Shown here: positions 51,843-58,890 of the stretch, one piece after another | Numbering within the stretch: position 1 is the first letter of the stretch | Layout of the letters: each line of letters begins with the position of its first letter | Assembly: GCF_001612765.1 (NCBI RefSeq) | Contig: NZ_BDBB01000037.1 | Location: forward strand, 28,655-92,654 | Reading direction: 5' to 3' | Length of the DNA: 64,000 nucleotides | DNA from: Nocardia arthritidis NBRC 100137 | GTDB taxonomy: Bacteria; Actinomycetota; Actinomycetes; Mycobacteriales; Mycobacteriaceae | Made by a program: the position numbers and the translations under genes | Notes under the pieces: model-generated | Seen by the model: the letters and a program-made list of their open reading frames with translations, nothing else | What the model was told of the DNA's origin: nothing | Database searches by the model: none

Positions 51843-51923
51843 CCCCCGCGTCGTGGCCGTTTTTGCGCAGTCGGCTGACCCTTAGCCAGTCACCCAAAGG
51901 TCCACTAGGGAAAGGGGGAGACC

Positions 51924-52607
51924 GTGGCATTGTCCCTCGTCGTTCCGATTTTCGGGCCACCCGCCGCTGGCAAAACAACCCTGACACTGCGTCTCGGATC
52001 GGCACCAGGGCGCCGGGTATTCCGGCTCCGCGAGCACGTCTCCAAGGAGGTGCTGGCCGCGACGGCGACCAGCAGCGAACAACTCGGCTGGATCGACGAG
52101 TTCATCGTGGCCGAGGCGCTGCGCTCCTACTTCAACGCTGCCCACGATGACCCCGATGTCCATACCGTCCTGCTCGACAACTTTCCGGGATCGGCCAACC
52201 AGGTCGACCAACTCCTGGCCACGCTGTGGATGCTGACCCCGATGCCGCATATCGAGGCCATCGAAGTGGTCACGGACGTCAGGACACTCAAGCAGCGGGC
52301 CAGAAACCGCAAGGTCTGCCACCGCTGCGAACGCGACCCGATCTCCGATCCGCGACTGCCGGCGATTCCGAGCAACGACGACCCGTGGCAGTGCGCCCAC
52401 TGCGGCGGTCTCCTGCATCCCCGGCGTGGTAATTCACCCCGGCTGCTCAAAGCCCGGATGCAGCGCTACCACCACACGGCAGCCGGAATCCGAGCGGGCT
52501 TTACCGATTCCGGGATCGCCGTCACCCAGCTCGATACCACCAACACGATCGACGGAGCAGCGGAACTGCTTGCCCCGCTTCTTATCTCACGGAGCAGATC
52601 ACTATGA
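51924..52607 (+). CDS. adenylate-kinase-like NTPase with zinc lid
   Basis: A 227-residue P-loop protein. The Walker A is GPPAAGKTTL (residues 11-20); LLDNFPGSANQVDQL resembles the ILDGFPR region of adenylate kinases; the lid carries a zinc knuckle with Cys132, Cys135, Cys157 and Cys160; and Arg residues of RLLKARMQRYH follow, as in the adenylate kinase lid. It is too diverged to be the housekeeping enzyme, so it probably phosphorylates another nucleotide or small molecule. GTG 51924 has GGGGAG close upstream. Its stop overlaps the radical SAM start (ATGA). Confidence 0.75.
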   Translation: MALSLVVPIFGPPAAGKTTLTLRLGSAPGRRVFRLREHVSKEVLAATATSSEQLGWIDEFIVAEALRSYFNAAHDDPDVHTVLLDNFPGSANQVDQLLATLWMLTPMPHIEAIEVVTDVRTLKQRARNRKVCHRCERDPISDPRLPAIPSNDDPWQCAHCGGLLHPRRGNSPRLLKARMQRYHHTAAGIRAGFTDSGIAVTQLDTTNTIDGAAELLAPLLISRSRSL

Positions 52608-53743
52608 CGACCGTCCCCTTGCCAACGCCCGGTCTGAGAGGTGATGGCTACGGCCACGCTCGGATGCCGCGCCGCATCGACCTCCCCACGCCAGAGCGCA
52701 TCGACCGCGTGGCCTACGGCCGATTCCGTAACGTCTGCCTCTACATCACCGAAGCCTGCCAACTGCGCTGCGAGCACTGCTACATGGGCGAGCGGCTGGA
52801 GCGGGCGCTCAAGATGCCGCTGCCGAAGATCGCCGAGACGCTGACCACCTGGCGCAAGTTGGGCGGCAGCAAGCTCACCCTCCTCGGCGGCGAACCTACG
52901 CTGCATCCGTACTACTGCGAAGCCGTGCGGCTGAGCCGCCAGCTCGGCTACGAGCATGTCATCACCACGACGAATGCTCAGAAATCCGCGCGTAGGAAGT
53001 TCCGGCAACTGGCGCCGGATGCCTTCGCGTACGTGCAGGTCAGCATGGACGGTGGCAGCCGGGAGACGCACGATGCCGTGCGCGGCGCTGGCACGTTCGA
53101 TGACGCGATGGAGACCACGCGCGAACTGGCCGAGCGCGGTTTCGACACCCGGATCATCTGCACGGTGAACAAGGCCAATGAACGAGATGTGTTGCAGCTG
53201 CTCGACATCGCGGACGTGCTGGGCGTCAGCCTGGTGAAGTTCCACGTCTTCTCGACCATCGGCACCGGCCACGGCAACGCCGAGCTGGCGATGACGCCAC
53301 CAGAATGGGTGACGTTCTGCGATCGGCTCAATCAGATTGCGCCGGAATACAAAACGCGGGTCTGGTACCAACCGACCTACGCTCGGCGCGACCAGATGGA
53401 GCGCTACGCGGCCGAGGGCTACCAAGGGTGCATCGGCCGAACGTTGGACCGGATCTCGATCTTCCCGGATGGCCGCTGCTACGTCTGCTCGTACCTGTTC
53501 GACACCGACCTGTACTTCGCCCAGATGGTCGACGGGCACGTCCAGCTCAATCACAACACCAACGAGTTCGACCTGTTCACCAGCGCCTTGGCCGAAAGCT
53601 CCTGCGGCGGCTGCAAAGCCAGCGCATGCATGGGCGGTTGCCCCGCCGAAGAGCTGGTGATGGGCAAGGCCTCCTGCGAGGCATACGACGACATCATGCC
53701 GGTCTGCCGCCTGTGGAAGTCCAGCGCCAAACCCGAAGAATGA
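52604..53743 (+). CDS. radical SAM/SPASM enzyme
   Basis: A 379-residue radical SAM protein. The [4Fe-4S] motif CX3CX2C is at Cys52, Cys56 and Cys59; LTLLGGEPTLHP is the GGE motif. The C-terminal SPASM domain has Cys276, 292, 295, 334, 337, 342, 346, 358 and 368, enough for auxiliary clusters. SPASM enzymes often modify ribosomally made peptides, but others act on nucleosides or sugars. No precursor peptide is obvious. It is translationally coupled to the kinase-like gene before it and to the cupin-like gene after it. Confidence 0.88.
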   Translation: MTTVPLPTPGLRGDGYGHARMPRRIDLPTPERIDRVAYGRFRNVCLYITEACQLRCEHCYMGERLERALKMPLPKIAETLTTWRKLGGSKLTLLGGEPTLHPYYCEAVRLSRQLGYEHVITTTNAQKSARRKFRQLAPDAFAYVQVSMDGGSRETHDAVRGAGTFDDAMETTRELAERGFDTRIICTVNKANERDVLQLLDIADVLGVSLVKFHVFSTIGTGHGNAELAMTPPEWVTFCDRLNQIAPEYKTRVWYQPTYARRDQMERYAAEGYQGCIGRTLDRISIFPDGRCYVCSYLFDTDLYFAQMVDGHVQLNHNTNEFDLFTSALAESSCGGCKASACMGGCPAEELVMGKASCEAYDDIMPVCRLWKSSAKPEE

Positions 53744-53751
53744 GGAAACCG

Positions 53752-54405
53752 ATGGACGACATGGACCGGATCGCCGAAAATCTGTGCTGGATCGACTGGA
53801 ACGACATCGACGACGTTGAACTCAACTGCCGCCGGGCTTTGAACGAACTCGCCGCCGAACCCCGGATTGTGCGTGCACGGCTCGATGAACTGCCCGACCG
53901 GCCCGAACTACTCACCCTGTGCGAGCACTACGACATCCTCGACAAGATCGTGCTGCACACCGATGACGATCACGGCGTGCGTATCCGGCTGCACGTTTTC
54001 CTGCCCGGCTACTTCGACCGGCCGCACAATCACCGCTGGTCCTACGCCAGCCGCATCCTGCGCGGAAAGTACCGACACCATCTGTTCGGCAATGCCGAGG
54101 TAGACGAGCAGGTTGAGCCCATGAAACTGCCAGTGTTGCAAGCGCGGGAGGAACCGGTGGGCACGACCTACGCCCTGCATCACATGATGGTTCACGCCGT
54201 CGTGGCCGAGCCGTACACGGTGTCGCTGGTAATCCGCGGCCCGGCGGTCAAGGACAAGTTCCTCGTGATGGACCGCAAGACGGGCGAGGCGTGGTGGCAG
54301 TACGGTGCGACGCAGGAATCGGCAGAAGATGCGCTCCGTAAGCGGATGACGCCCGCAAGGCTGCAAGAACTCATCGGCTGCCTGGACGAGTGGCAGTTGT
54401 TCTAG
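53752..54405 (+). CDS. cupin-like protein
   Basis: A 217-residue protein. The centre has a cupin-type metal motif, PHNHRWSYASRILRGKYRHH, and a second half, HHMMVHAVVAEPYTVSLVIRG, with a further His; together these could bind one metal ion. The fold could be a dioxygenase, isomerase or hydroxylase; I do not recognise a named family. ATG 53752 has GAGG six bases upstream; ATG 53740, which overlaps the radical SAM stop, is also in frame. It ends the three-gene operon. Confidence 0.68.
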   Translation: MDDMDRIAENLCWIDWNDIDDVELNCRRALNELAAEPRIVRARLDELPDRPELLTLCEHYDILDKIVLHTDDDHGVRIRLHVFLPGYFDRPHNHRWSYASRILRGKYRHHLFGNAEVDEQVEPMKLPVLQAREEPVGTTYALHHMMVHAVVAEPYTVSLVIRGPAVKDKFLVMDRKTGEAWWQYGATQESAEDALRKRMTPARLQELIGCLDEWQLF

Positions 54406-54407
54406 CT

Positions 54408-54990
54408 GGCGACGGACCGAGCGCGAGGCGATGAACGCTTGCAGCTCGGCCAAGGTCGGCAGCGGGGCACTCTGGTGTCGTGCACACCGGAGCGCCCCGC
54501 TGGCCGATCCAAGCAGCATGCCACGATGCATCGGCCATCCAGACCGCAGGCCGTAGAGCAGCTCCGCCTAGAAAGCTGCTCCAGCGCAGTGGGTATGCCG
54601 AACTTCCACTGGGAAGCCGGGCATAGACACCGTTTCCGATCTGCGGACGGCGACCGCGCCGAACGCTCCGGCCGTCACGACCACCCAGCCCGCACCCGTC
54701 GGAACCAGCAACGATCTCGCCGCTTCCGGCGCCGCGGCGTGCGCGGCATCATCTCCAGCCATCGGCGAACGTACTGACCCTGTTCGTCGTCGCCAGCTCC
54801 ATTGGAGATGAGAAACGAGGGCGCTCCCAAGGGCGAGCACCGCCGCTGTCATTGGTCCGTCGGCTGCTCCCGACCACTCAATACTTCGGATTTCCGCCCC
54901 GTGATTTGCTACCGGAAACTGGGGCATGTTCCACAGCTCCGCCAGCGCCAGGTAGCTGACGCACACCACCGGGCCGGACTGGAGCGTCAT
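54408..54990 (-). pseudogene. decayed PfkB-family sugar kinase
   Basis: Reading on the minus strand from ATG 54990, just after the NUDIX stop, the first 50 codons look like a PfkB N-terminus (WNMPQFPVANHGAEIRSIEW). A second frame then gives LISNGAGDDEQGQYVRRWLE (about 54745-54812), a typical PfkB segment. The first frame resumes with VVVTAGAFGAVAVRR and HTHCAGAAF, where TAG at 54568-54570 interrupts; beyond it the frame continues as AELLYGLRSGWPMHRGMLLG and LPTLAELQAFIASR. So there are frameshifts, an internal loss of roughly 100 residues, and a nonsense codon. Confidence 0.8.
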
Positions 54991-54994
54991 AGCG

Positions 54995-55462
54995 CTACCA
55001 GCCGTAGACCGAGAACGGCGTGCCCTCGGCGATGTGCCGCATCGCGGTGCGGCAGTAGTCGATCATGCGATCCGGCGGAGCGTCGAGCGCGAACCAGTCG
55101 AGCGCGCTGCACTTATCGGGCTCGCAGTTCGTCGGCTCGCCCTGCCAGTTCGTCACGGTGAAGAAGATCGCCATACGGCCACCGGACGACGAGTTGTGCA
55201 TGATGTGGCTGAACTGCACATCCTCCGGCCTGATCGTCACGCCGATCTCCTCGGCGGCTTCGCGGATCAGAGCGGTGACGACGGATTCGCCAGCCTCCAG
55301 GTGGCCGGCGGGCAAGTGCCATGCGCCGTCCTCGAACCCGGTGTTGTAGCGCTGCCCGTAGAGCACGGTGTCACCACGGCGCAACACCAAGTGAACGTCG
55401 CCGGTCACCCTGTGTCGCTGTGGCTTTGCATGCTGGATCGTCTCGGTTGCCGCACTACTCAT
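54995..55462 (-). CDS. NUDIX hydrolase
   Basis: A 155-residue NUDIX protein with a complete Nudix box: Gly53, Glu59, Arg67-Glu68, Glu71-Glu72 and Gly74 (GX5EX7REXXEEXG). The N-terminal part, DVHLVLRRGDTVLYGQRYNT, is like NTP or NDP-sugar hydrolases. ATG 55462 has GGAAG seven bases upstream. It heads a minus-strand operon with the decayed PfkB kinase, which starts five bases after its stop. In the island context it could clean up a modified nucleotide, but that is inference. Confidence 0.9.
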   Translation of the reverse strand: MSSAATETIQHAKPQRHRVTGDVHLVLRRGDTVLYGQRYNTGFEDGAWHLPAGHLEAGESVVTALIREAAEEIGVTIRPEDVQFSHIMHNSSSGGRMAIFFTVTNWQGEPTNCEPDKCSALDWFALDAPPDRMIDYCRTAMRHIAEGTPFSVYGW

Positions 55463-55681
55463 AGATGCTTCCTTTCGTTTCGATGTTTGTCGTTGATGCC
55501 GCGCCCCGGCGGCTGAAGCTCGTGAAGCGCCCGAGCCTAATCCACGGCCAGCTTGCTGAATATGTGCCGGACGCATACTCGCAAGGGCAACCGCCGGTAT
55601 AGAACCGTTCGGCCACCCGGACCAGGCTCGACCCTGGGACCGCCCTGTAGCGGCGCGGTCGCCAACGGGAGGAACCGGGAG
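55463..55681. promoter_or_regulatory. divergent region left of the small ORFs
   Basis: 219 bases between the NUDIX start and a tiny plus-strand ORF. I see no clear gene and no strong repeat; it should hold promoters for both directions. Confidence 0.3.
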
Positions 55682-55870
55682 ATGACGGAAGATCTGCGGC
55701 ACATCCACATTGAGTCCGGGGCGCTGCGGCTGGACTATCAAGCCAGCGCGGCACAGGCCAGGAACGTGGCCGATAAACTGGCGCAGTACCGTCCGGGGCT
55801 CACGGTGACCGTCGATGACAACATGCGGGAAGATCTGCCGCCCCTGCCCTGCGCGGCGCTCCGGGATTGA
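55682..55870 (+). CDS. small hypothetical protein in the island
   Basis: A 62-residue acidic protein. ATG 55682 follows GGGAGG with about nine bases between. The sequence, LRHIHIESGALRLDYQASAA near the N-terminus and TVDDNMREDLPPLP near the C-terminus, matches nothing I recognise. It is followed six bases later by a second small ORF, so the two may form an operon transcribed towards the serine recombinase remnant. Confidence 0.5.
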   Translation: MTEDLRHIHIESGALRLDYQASAAQARNVADKLAQYRPGLTVTVDDNMREDLPPLPCAALRD

Positions 55871-55876
55871 TGCCTG

Positions 55877-56080
55877 ATGCCTACGCCAGAACCTCTGAAC
55901 CACAGAACCTTTGTCCAAGCGGACGGCATGCTGGCCGAATTCATGTGCCAGGTGCAGTTGCTTGATCTCACCATCAAACGCGCCAGGGAACTGCTGTATA
56001 TCCACCGCCATCACCATTCGGACGAATGCATCGTGCATCTGGAGGCGGCGTACATACTGTTGATCGAAGACGGTGACTGA
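55877..56080 (+). CDS. small His-rich hypothetical protein
   Basis: A 67-residue protein, ATG 55877, six bases after the preceding stop. It contains two helical blocks and a His-rich turn (YIHRHHHSDECIVH). It is not recognised. Many integrated elements have such tiny genes ahead of the recombinase gene, and the recombinase remnant begins right after it. Confidence 0.5.
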   Translation: MPTPEPLNHRTFVQADGMLAEFMCQVQLLDLTIKRARELLYIHRHHHSDECIVHLEAAYILLIEDGD

Positions 56081-56099
56081 GCGATGTCGCCAGGATTCC

Positions 56100-56655
56100 G
56101 ATCGGGTCAGGATGATGCGTTCGGCCCTGGAGAAGACGGTGGCTGAGAGCGGCTGGATCGGAAACAGCTTCAGGATCAGCTCATGGAACTGGAGACCAAG
56201 GAAGCGAACCCGATCGGCTGGCCGAGGGCGGCGCGATGCCGAAAGCTCGGATCAAAACCCGCCTGACGGAGACCCAGCGCACGCGGGAGGGGCTGACGGC
56301 CGACTGAGCCAGGTGGCCGAGAATCCGAACGCTGGTGTGGAGTACATCACCCGTGCGCGAGGAGCTGCTGCGTGATCCGCACGGGATGTGCGCAAGCCAG
56401 CGACAAGGTCCGGCGCAGGCTGAACCAGGCCATCTTTCAAGCGGATATATGTGTTCAACGAGGAGATCACCGGACATGAGCTACAACCGGCATCGGCCGA
56501 TTTGGATGCCGTACAAGCCGGAACTACGGCCGTGCAGCGAGGTGAAGACAGGCACAGCCGCGATGCTGGCACGAAGTGTGCTGAAGCGGCACCTGCCGGA
56601 AACAGAACTCGCCACCCGAAGAGGTGGCGAGTCGCTACGTTTACTGAAGCCTGAC
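56100..56655 (+). pseudogene. frameshifted C-terminal remnant of a large serine recombinase
   Basis: Pieces of one protein appear in shifting plus-strand frames: DRKQLQDQLMELETKEANPI (from 56157), MPKARIKTRLTETQRTREGL (about 56236), LSQVAENPNAGVEYITRA (about 56305), LLRDPHGM (about 56369), ASDKVRRRLNQAIF (about 56396) and KRIYVFNEEITG (about 56438). Their order and wording fit the coiled-coil and C-terminal part of large serine integrases. The catalytic N-terminal domain is missing. It lies beside tRNA-Ala, a usual integration target region, and dates the island as an old, immobilised insertion. Confidence 0.75.
56607..56632. terminator. terminator hairpin after the recombinase remnant
   Basis: ACTCGCCACC (56607-56616) and GGTGGCGAGT (56623-56632) form a perfect 10-bp stem with a six-base loop. 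It lies between the recombinase remnant and the convergent tRNA gene. Confidence 0.7.
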
Positions 56656-56693
56656 CTGCGGCTTTCTTTAGGGCAGTATTGAATAAAGACCTT

Positions 56694-56769
56694 TGGTGGA
56701 GCTAAGGGGAATCGAACCCCTGACCTTCTCGATGCGAACGAGACGCGCTACCAACTGCGCTATAGCCCC
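56694..56769 (-). tRNA. tRNA-Ala (CGC anticodon)
   Basis: Read on the minus strand the gene starts GGGGCTA at 56769 and ends with an encoded CCA at 56694. The seven acceptor pairs are intact with one G-U pair. The anticodon stem TCTCG/CGAGA closes the loop TTCGCAT, giving anticodon CGC for GCG alanine codons. The T arm has GGTTCGATTCC. Its 3' end faces the accessory island; I found no second copy of that end at the left side of the island. Confidence 0.95.
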
Positions 56770-56860
56770 GTGCGGTTCCGGGGAACCGCGCTGTGACACT
56801 GTATCAGGCCATCCGCCCAGACTCCGAATCGGTACCCTGACCTGCGGGAACAGGTGAGGG

Positions 56861-57964
56861 CTACGCGCCGGCGGCGCGGCGCATGTCGCCGCTGGTGCGG
56901 GTGCGCAGGGCGCGGGCAGTGGCGGGGTCGAAGGGGTCGAGGTGGGCGAACATGGGGTCTTCGTCGTCGGGCTCGACCAGGGTGGAGCGGCGGCGGAGGG
57001 CGCGGGCGGTGTCGCGGTCCATGGCGCCGTGTGGGGCGCGGGCTCGCCGGGCGTGCGAATCGGCCTCGTCCTGGTGGCCACGGTGGAGGCGGGCGGCGCG
57101 CCTGCGGCGGATCTCCTCCTCCATCCGCACCTGCTTGCGCAGGTAGGCCAGGTAGGTCACCAGCACGGTGGCGGCGAGCCCGCAGGCCCACCACAGCAAG
57201 GGGGTGAGAACCAAGGCGAGGGCGCCGGAGAGGATGGCGGTGAGCAGCAGGCCGAGCACAGCGCGCTGCCGGAAGGTGTAGCGGGCCGCGCGCGCGATGG
57301 CGTCGGCCTCGGGGTCGTAACCGCCGCGGCCACGACGGCTGGGGACGAAATCTTGTTCCGCCGAGCCGCCGCCGTCGTAGTCGTCGTACTCGTCGTAGTC
57401 CACGCGCGCGGGCGCGGTGGAGCGCGCGGGCGGGATTCTGGCCGCGACCGTCTCGGGGTGGTATGCGCCCACGCCGCCATCATCGGCCTCCGCGTCGATC
57501 TTCGCAGCGACTTCGGCGGCTTCTTCGTCGTCCGACTCCACGCCGTCCGACTCGGCCTCGTCCGGCCCGACCTCGTCCGGCGCGTCGGTCCCGAAGTCGG
57601 CGGCCTCGGTGTCATCCGTTTCGGCGTCAGCGATGTCGGATGCCGCGACGTCGTCGGCCGCGGGCATCTCTTCCTCGTCGGTCTCGGTGACGGGCTCGTC
57701 GGCCGGTGTCGTCATCCGGTCCTCCGCATCATCGCTGTGGGGATACTTTCTCGGTACGCGGCGGGGCCGCCAGTTCGGATCGGTTTCGTGCCCGGCGGCC
57801 GGGCCTTTCCGGAGACGTCGTTTGCCTCCGCCGCGATGCAGGACCCTGGTCGCCAGCGCGGCGTCGGTGGTCCGGCGGATTCTCGGGTGGCGATCGGCGA
57901 GGATCGGGAACAGGACGAAGACCCAGAGCACGACCAGCCCGATCCACAGGATCGAATTCGGCAT
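56861..57964 (-). CDS. glpR: divisome membrane protein GlpR (SepX-like)
   Basis: A 367-residue membrane protein. One transmembrane helix lies at the N-terminus (ILWIGLVVLWVFVLFPILA), a long acidic cytoplasmic region follows (residues about 80-160), then two close hydrophobic helices (VLGLLLTAILSGALALVLTP and GLAATVLVTYLAYL) and a basic C-terminal tail. This layout and the galU-glp-rimJ neighbourhood match GlpR of Corynebacterium and SepX of Streptomyces, receptors of the gephyrin-like Glp at the septum. ATG 57964 has GGAGG ten bases upstream. Confidence 0.82.
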   Translation of the reverse strand: MPNSILWIGLVVLWVFVLFPILADRHPRIRRTTDAALATRVLHRGGGKRRLRKGPAAGHETDPNWRPRRVPRKYPHSDDAEDRMTTPADEPVTETDEEEMPAADDVAASDIADAETDDTEAADFGTDAPDEVGPDEAESDGVESDDEEAAEVAAKIDAEADDGGVGAYHPETVAARIPPARSTAPARVDYDEYDDYDGGGSAEQDFVPSRRGRGGYDPEADAIARAARYTFRQRAVLGLLLTAILSGALALVLTPLLWWACGLAATVLVTYLAYLRKQVRMEEEIRRRRAARLHRGHQDEADSHARRARAPHGAMDRDTARALRRRSTLVEPDDEDPMFAHLDPFDPATARALRTRTSGDMRRAAGA

Positions 57965-58227
57965 CGCGTCAGCACCTCCGTCCCGCCTGGGGTTTTGTCC
58001 GGCTCGGCCCGCGAGCGGTTCGTCACACGCTCCGCCCTCGGCCGGCCCCCGTCCGACGCAGCGGCGCGGACGCCGGTCCCCTCGCAGGCTCTGTGCCGAT
58101 GACGCAGGACGCACCATCGACGTCCGTAGGCTAATTCCGGGTAGCACCAAGTTCCGGCAGGCGCGCCGTGCACATCCGCCACACCTGTCACATTTCCACC
58201 AATGTCACCGCGGCCGGGTGGCCGGAT

Positions 58228-58878
58228 CTACAGCAGGGTGACGCGCCCCTCTCGCACCAGCCGGTCCAGGACCGTTCCGGCCAGCTCCTCGACGGTCATG
58301 CCGACCAGCAGGTGATCCCGCCAGGCGCCGTCCACGTCGAGGTAGCGCCGTAGCAGTCCCTCTTCCCGGAAACCGACATTGCGCAGCACCGCCTGGCTGG
58401 CCAGATTCTCCGGCCGGACAGTGGCCTCGACTCGATGCAGACCGACCGGCCCGAAGCAGTGGTCCAGGCCCAGCGCCAACGCCGCCGTGGCGACGCCTTG
58501 CCCGCTGAGATCCTTGGCCACCCAGTAACCGATCCAGGCCGAGCGCAGTGCGCCGCGCACGATATTGCCCACGGTCAACTGCCCGCTGAACACACCGTCG
58601 ACTTCGATCACCAACGGGATCATCGCGCCGCGCCTGGCCTCCGCCTTGAGACTCGACCACAGCGACGGCCAGTTGGAGGCGTGGTTGCGCGCCTCCCACG
58701 ACCCGCGACCGGTCGGCTCCCACGGCTCCAGGTGCGCTCTGTCGCGCAGGCGGATCCGGCTCCAGGCCGCCGCATCGCGCAGCCGCACCGGACGCAAGGT
58801 CACCTGTCCCGCGGCCACCCGGACCGGGCCCAGTCGCGCGGGCCACCCCGGATGCTGCGCGGCCCGGAAGACATTCAT
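58228..58878 (-). CDS. GNAT acetyltransferase, RimJ/RimL-like
   Basis: A 216-residue GNAT protein with VTLRPVRLRDAAAWSRIRL at the start, WIGYWVAKDLSGQGVATAAL (acetyl-CoA binding) and LHRVEATVRPENLASQAVLR, as in ribosomal-protein N-acetyltransferases. ATG 58878 follows the glp stop by 12 bases; GTG 58887 is an alternative. It sits between glp and glpR, its conserved place (Rv0995 in M. tuberculosis). The substrate is unproven. Confidence 0.88.
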   Translation of the reverse strand: MNVFRAAQHPGWPARLGPVRVAAGQVTLRPVRLRDAAAWSRIRLRDRAHLEPWEPTGRGSWEARNHASNWPSLWSSLKAEARRGAMIPLVIEVDGVFSGQLTVGNIVRGALRSAWIGYWVAKDLSGQGVATAALALGLDHCFGPVGLHRVEATVRPENLASQAVLRNVGFREEGLLRRYLDVDGAWRDHLLVGMTVEELAGTVLDRLVREGRVTLL

Positions 58879-58890
58879 CGTGTCCACGTC

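Noticed and set aside
53908..54531. A 207-codon minus-strand open frame antisense to the cupin-like gene
   Set aside because: Only its first 40 or so codons are meaningful, being the tail of the decayed PfkB kinase; the remainder is antisense to the cupin-like gene.
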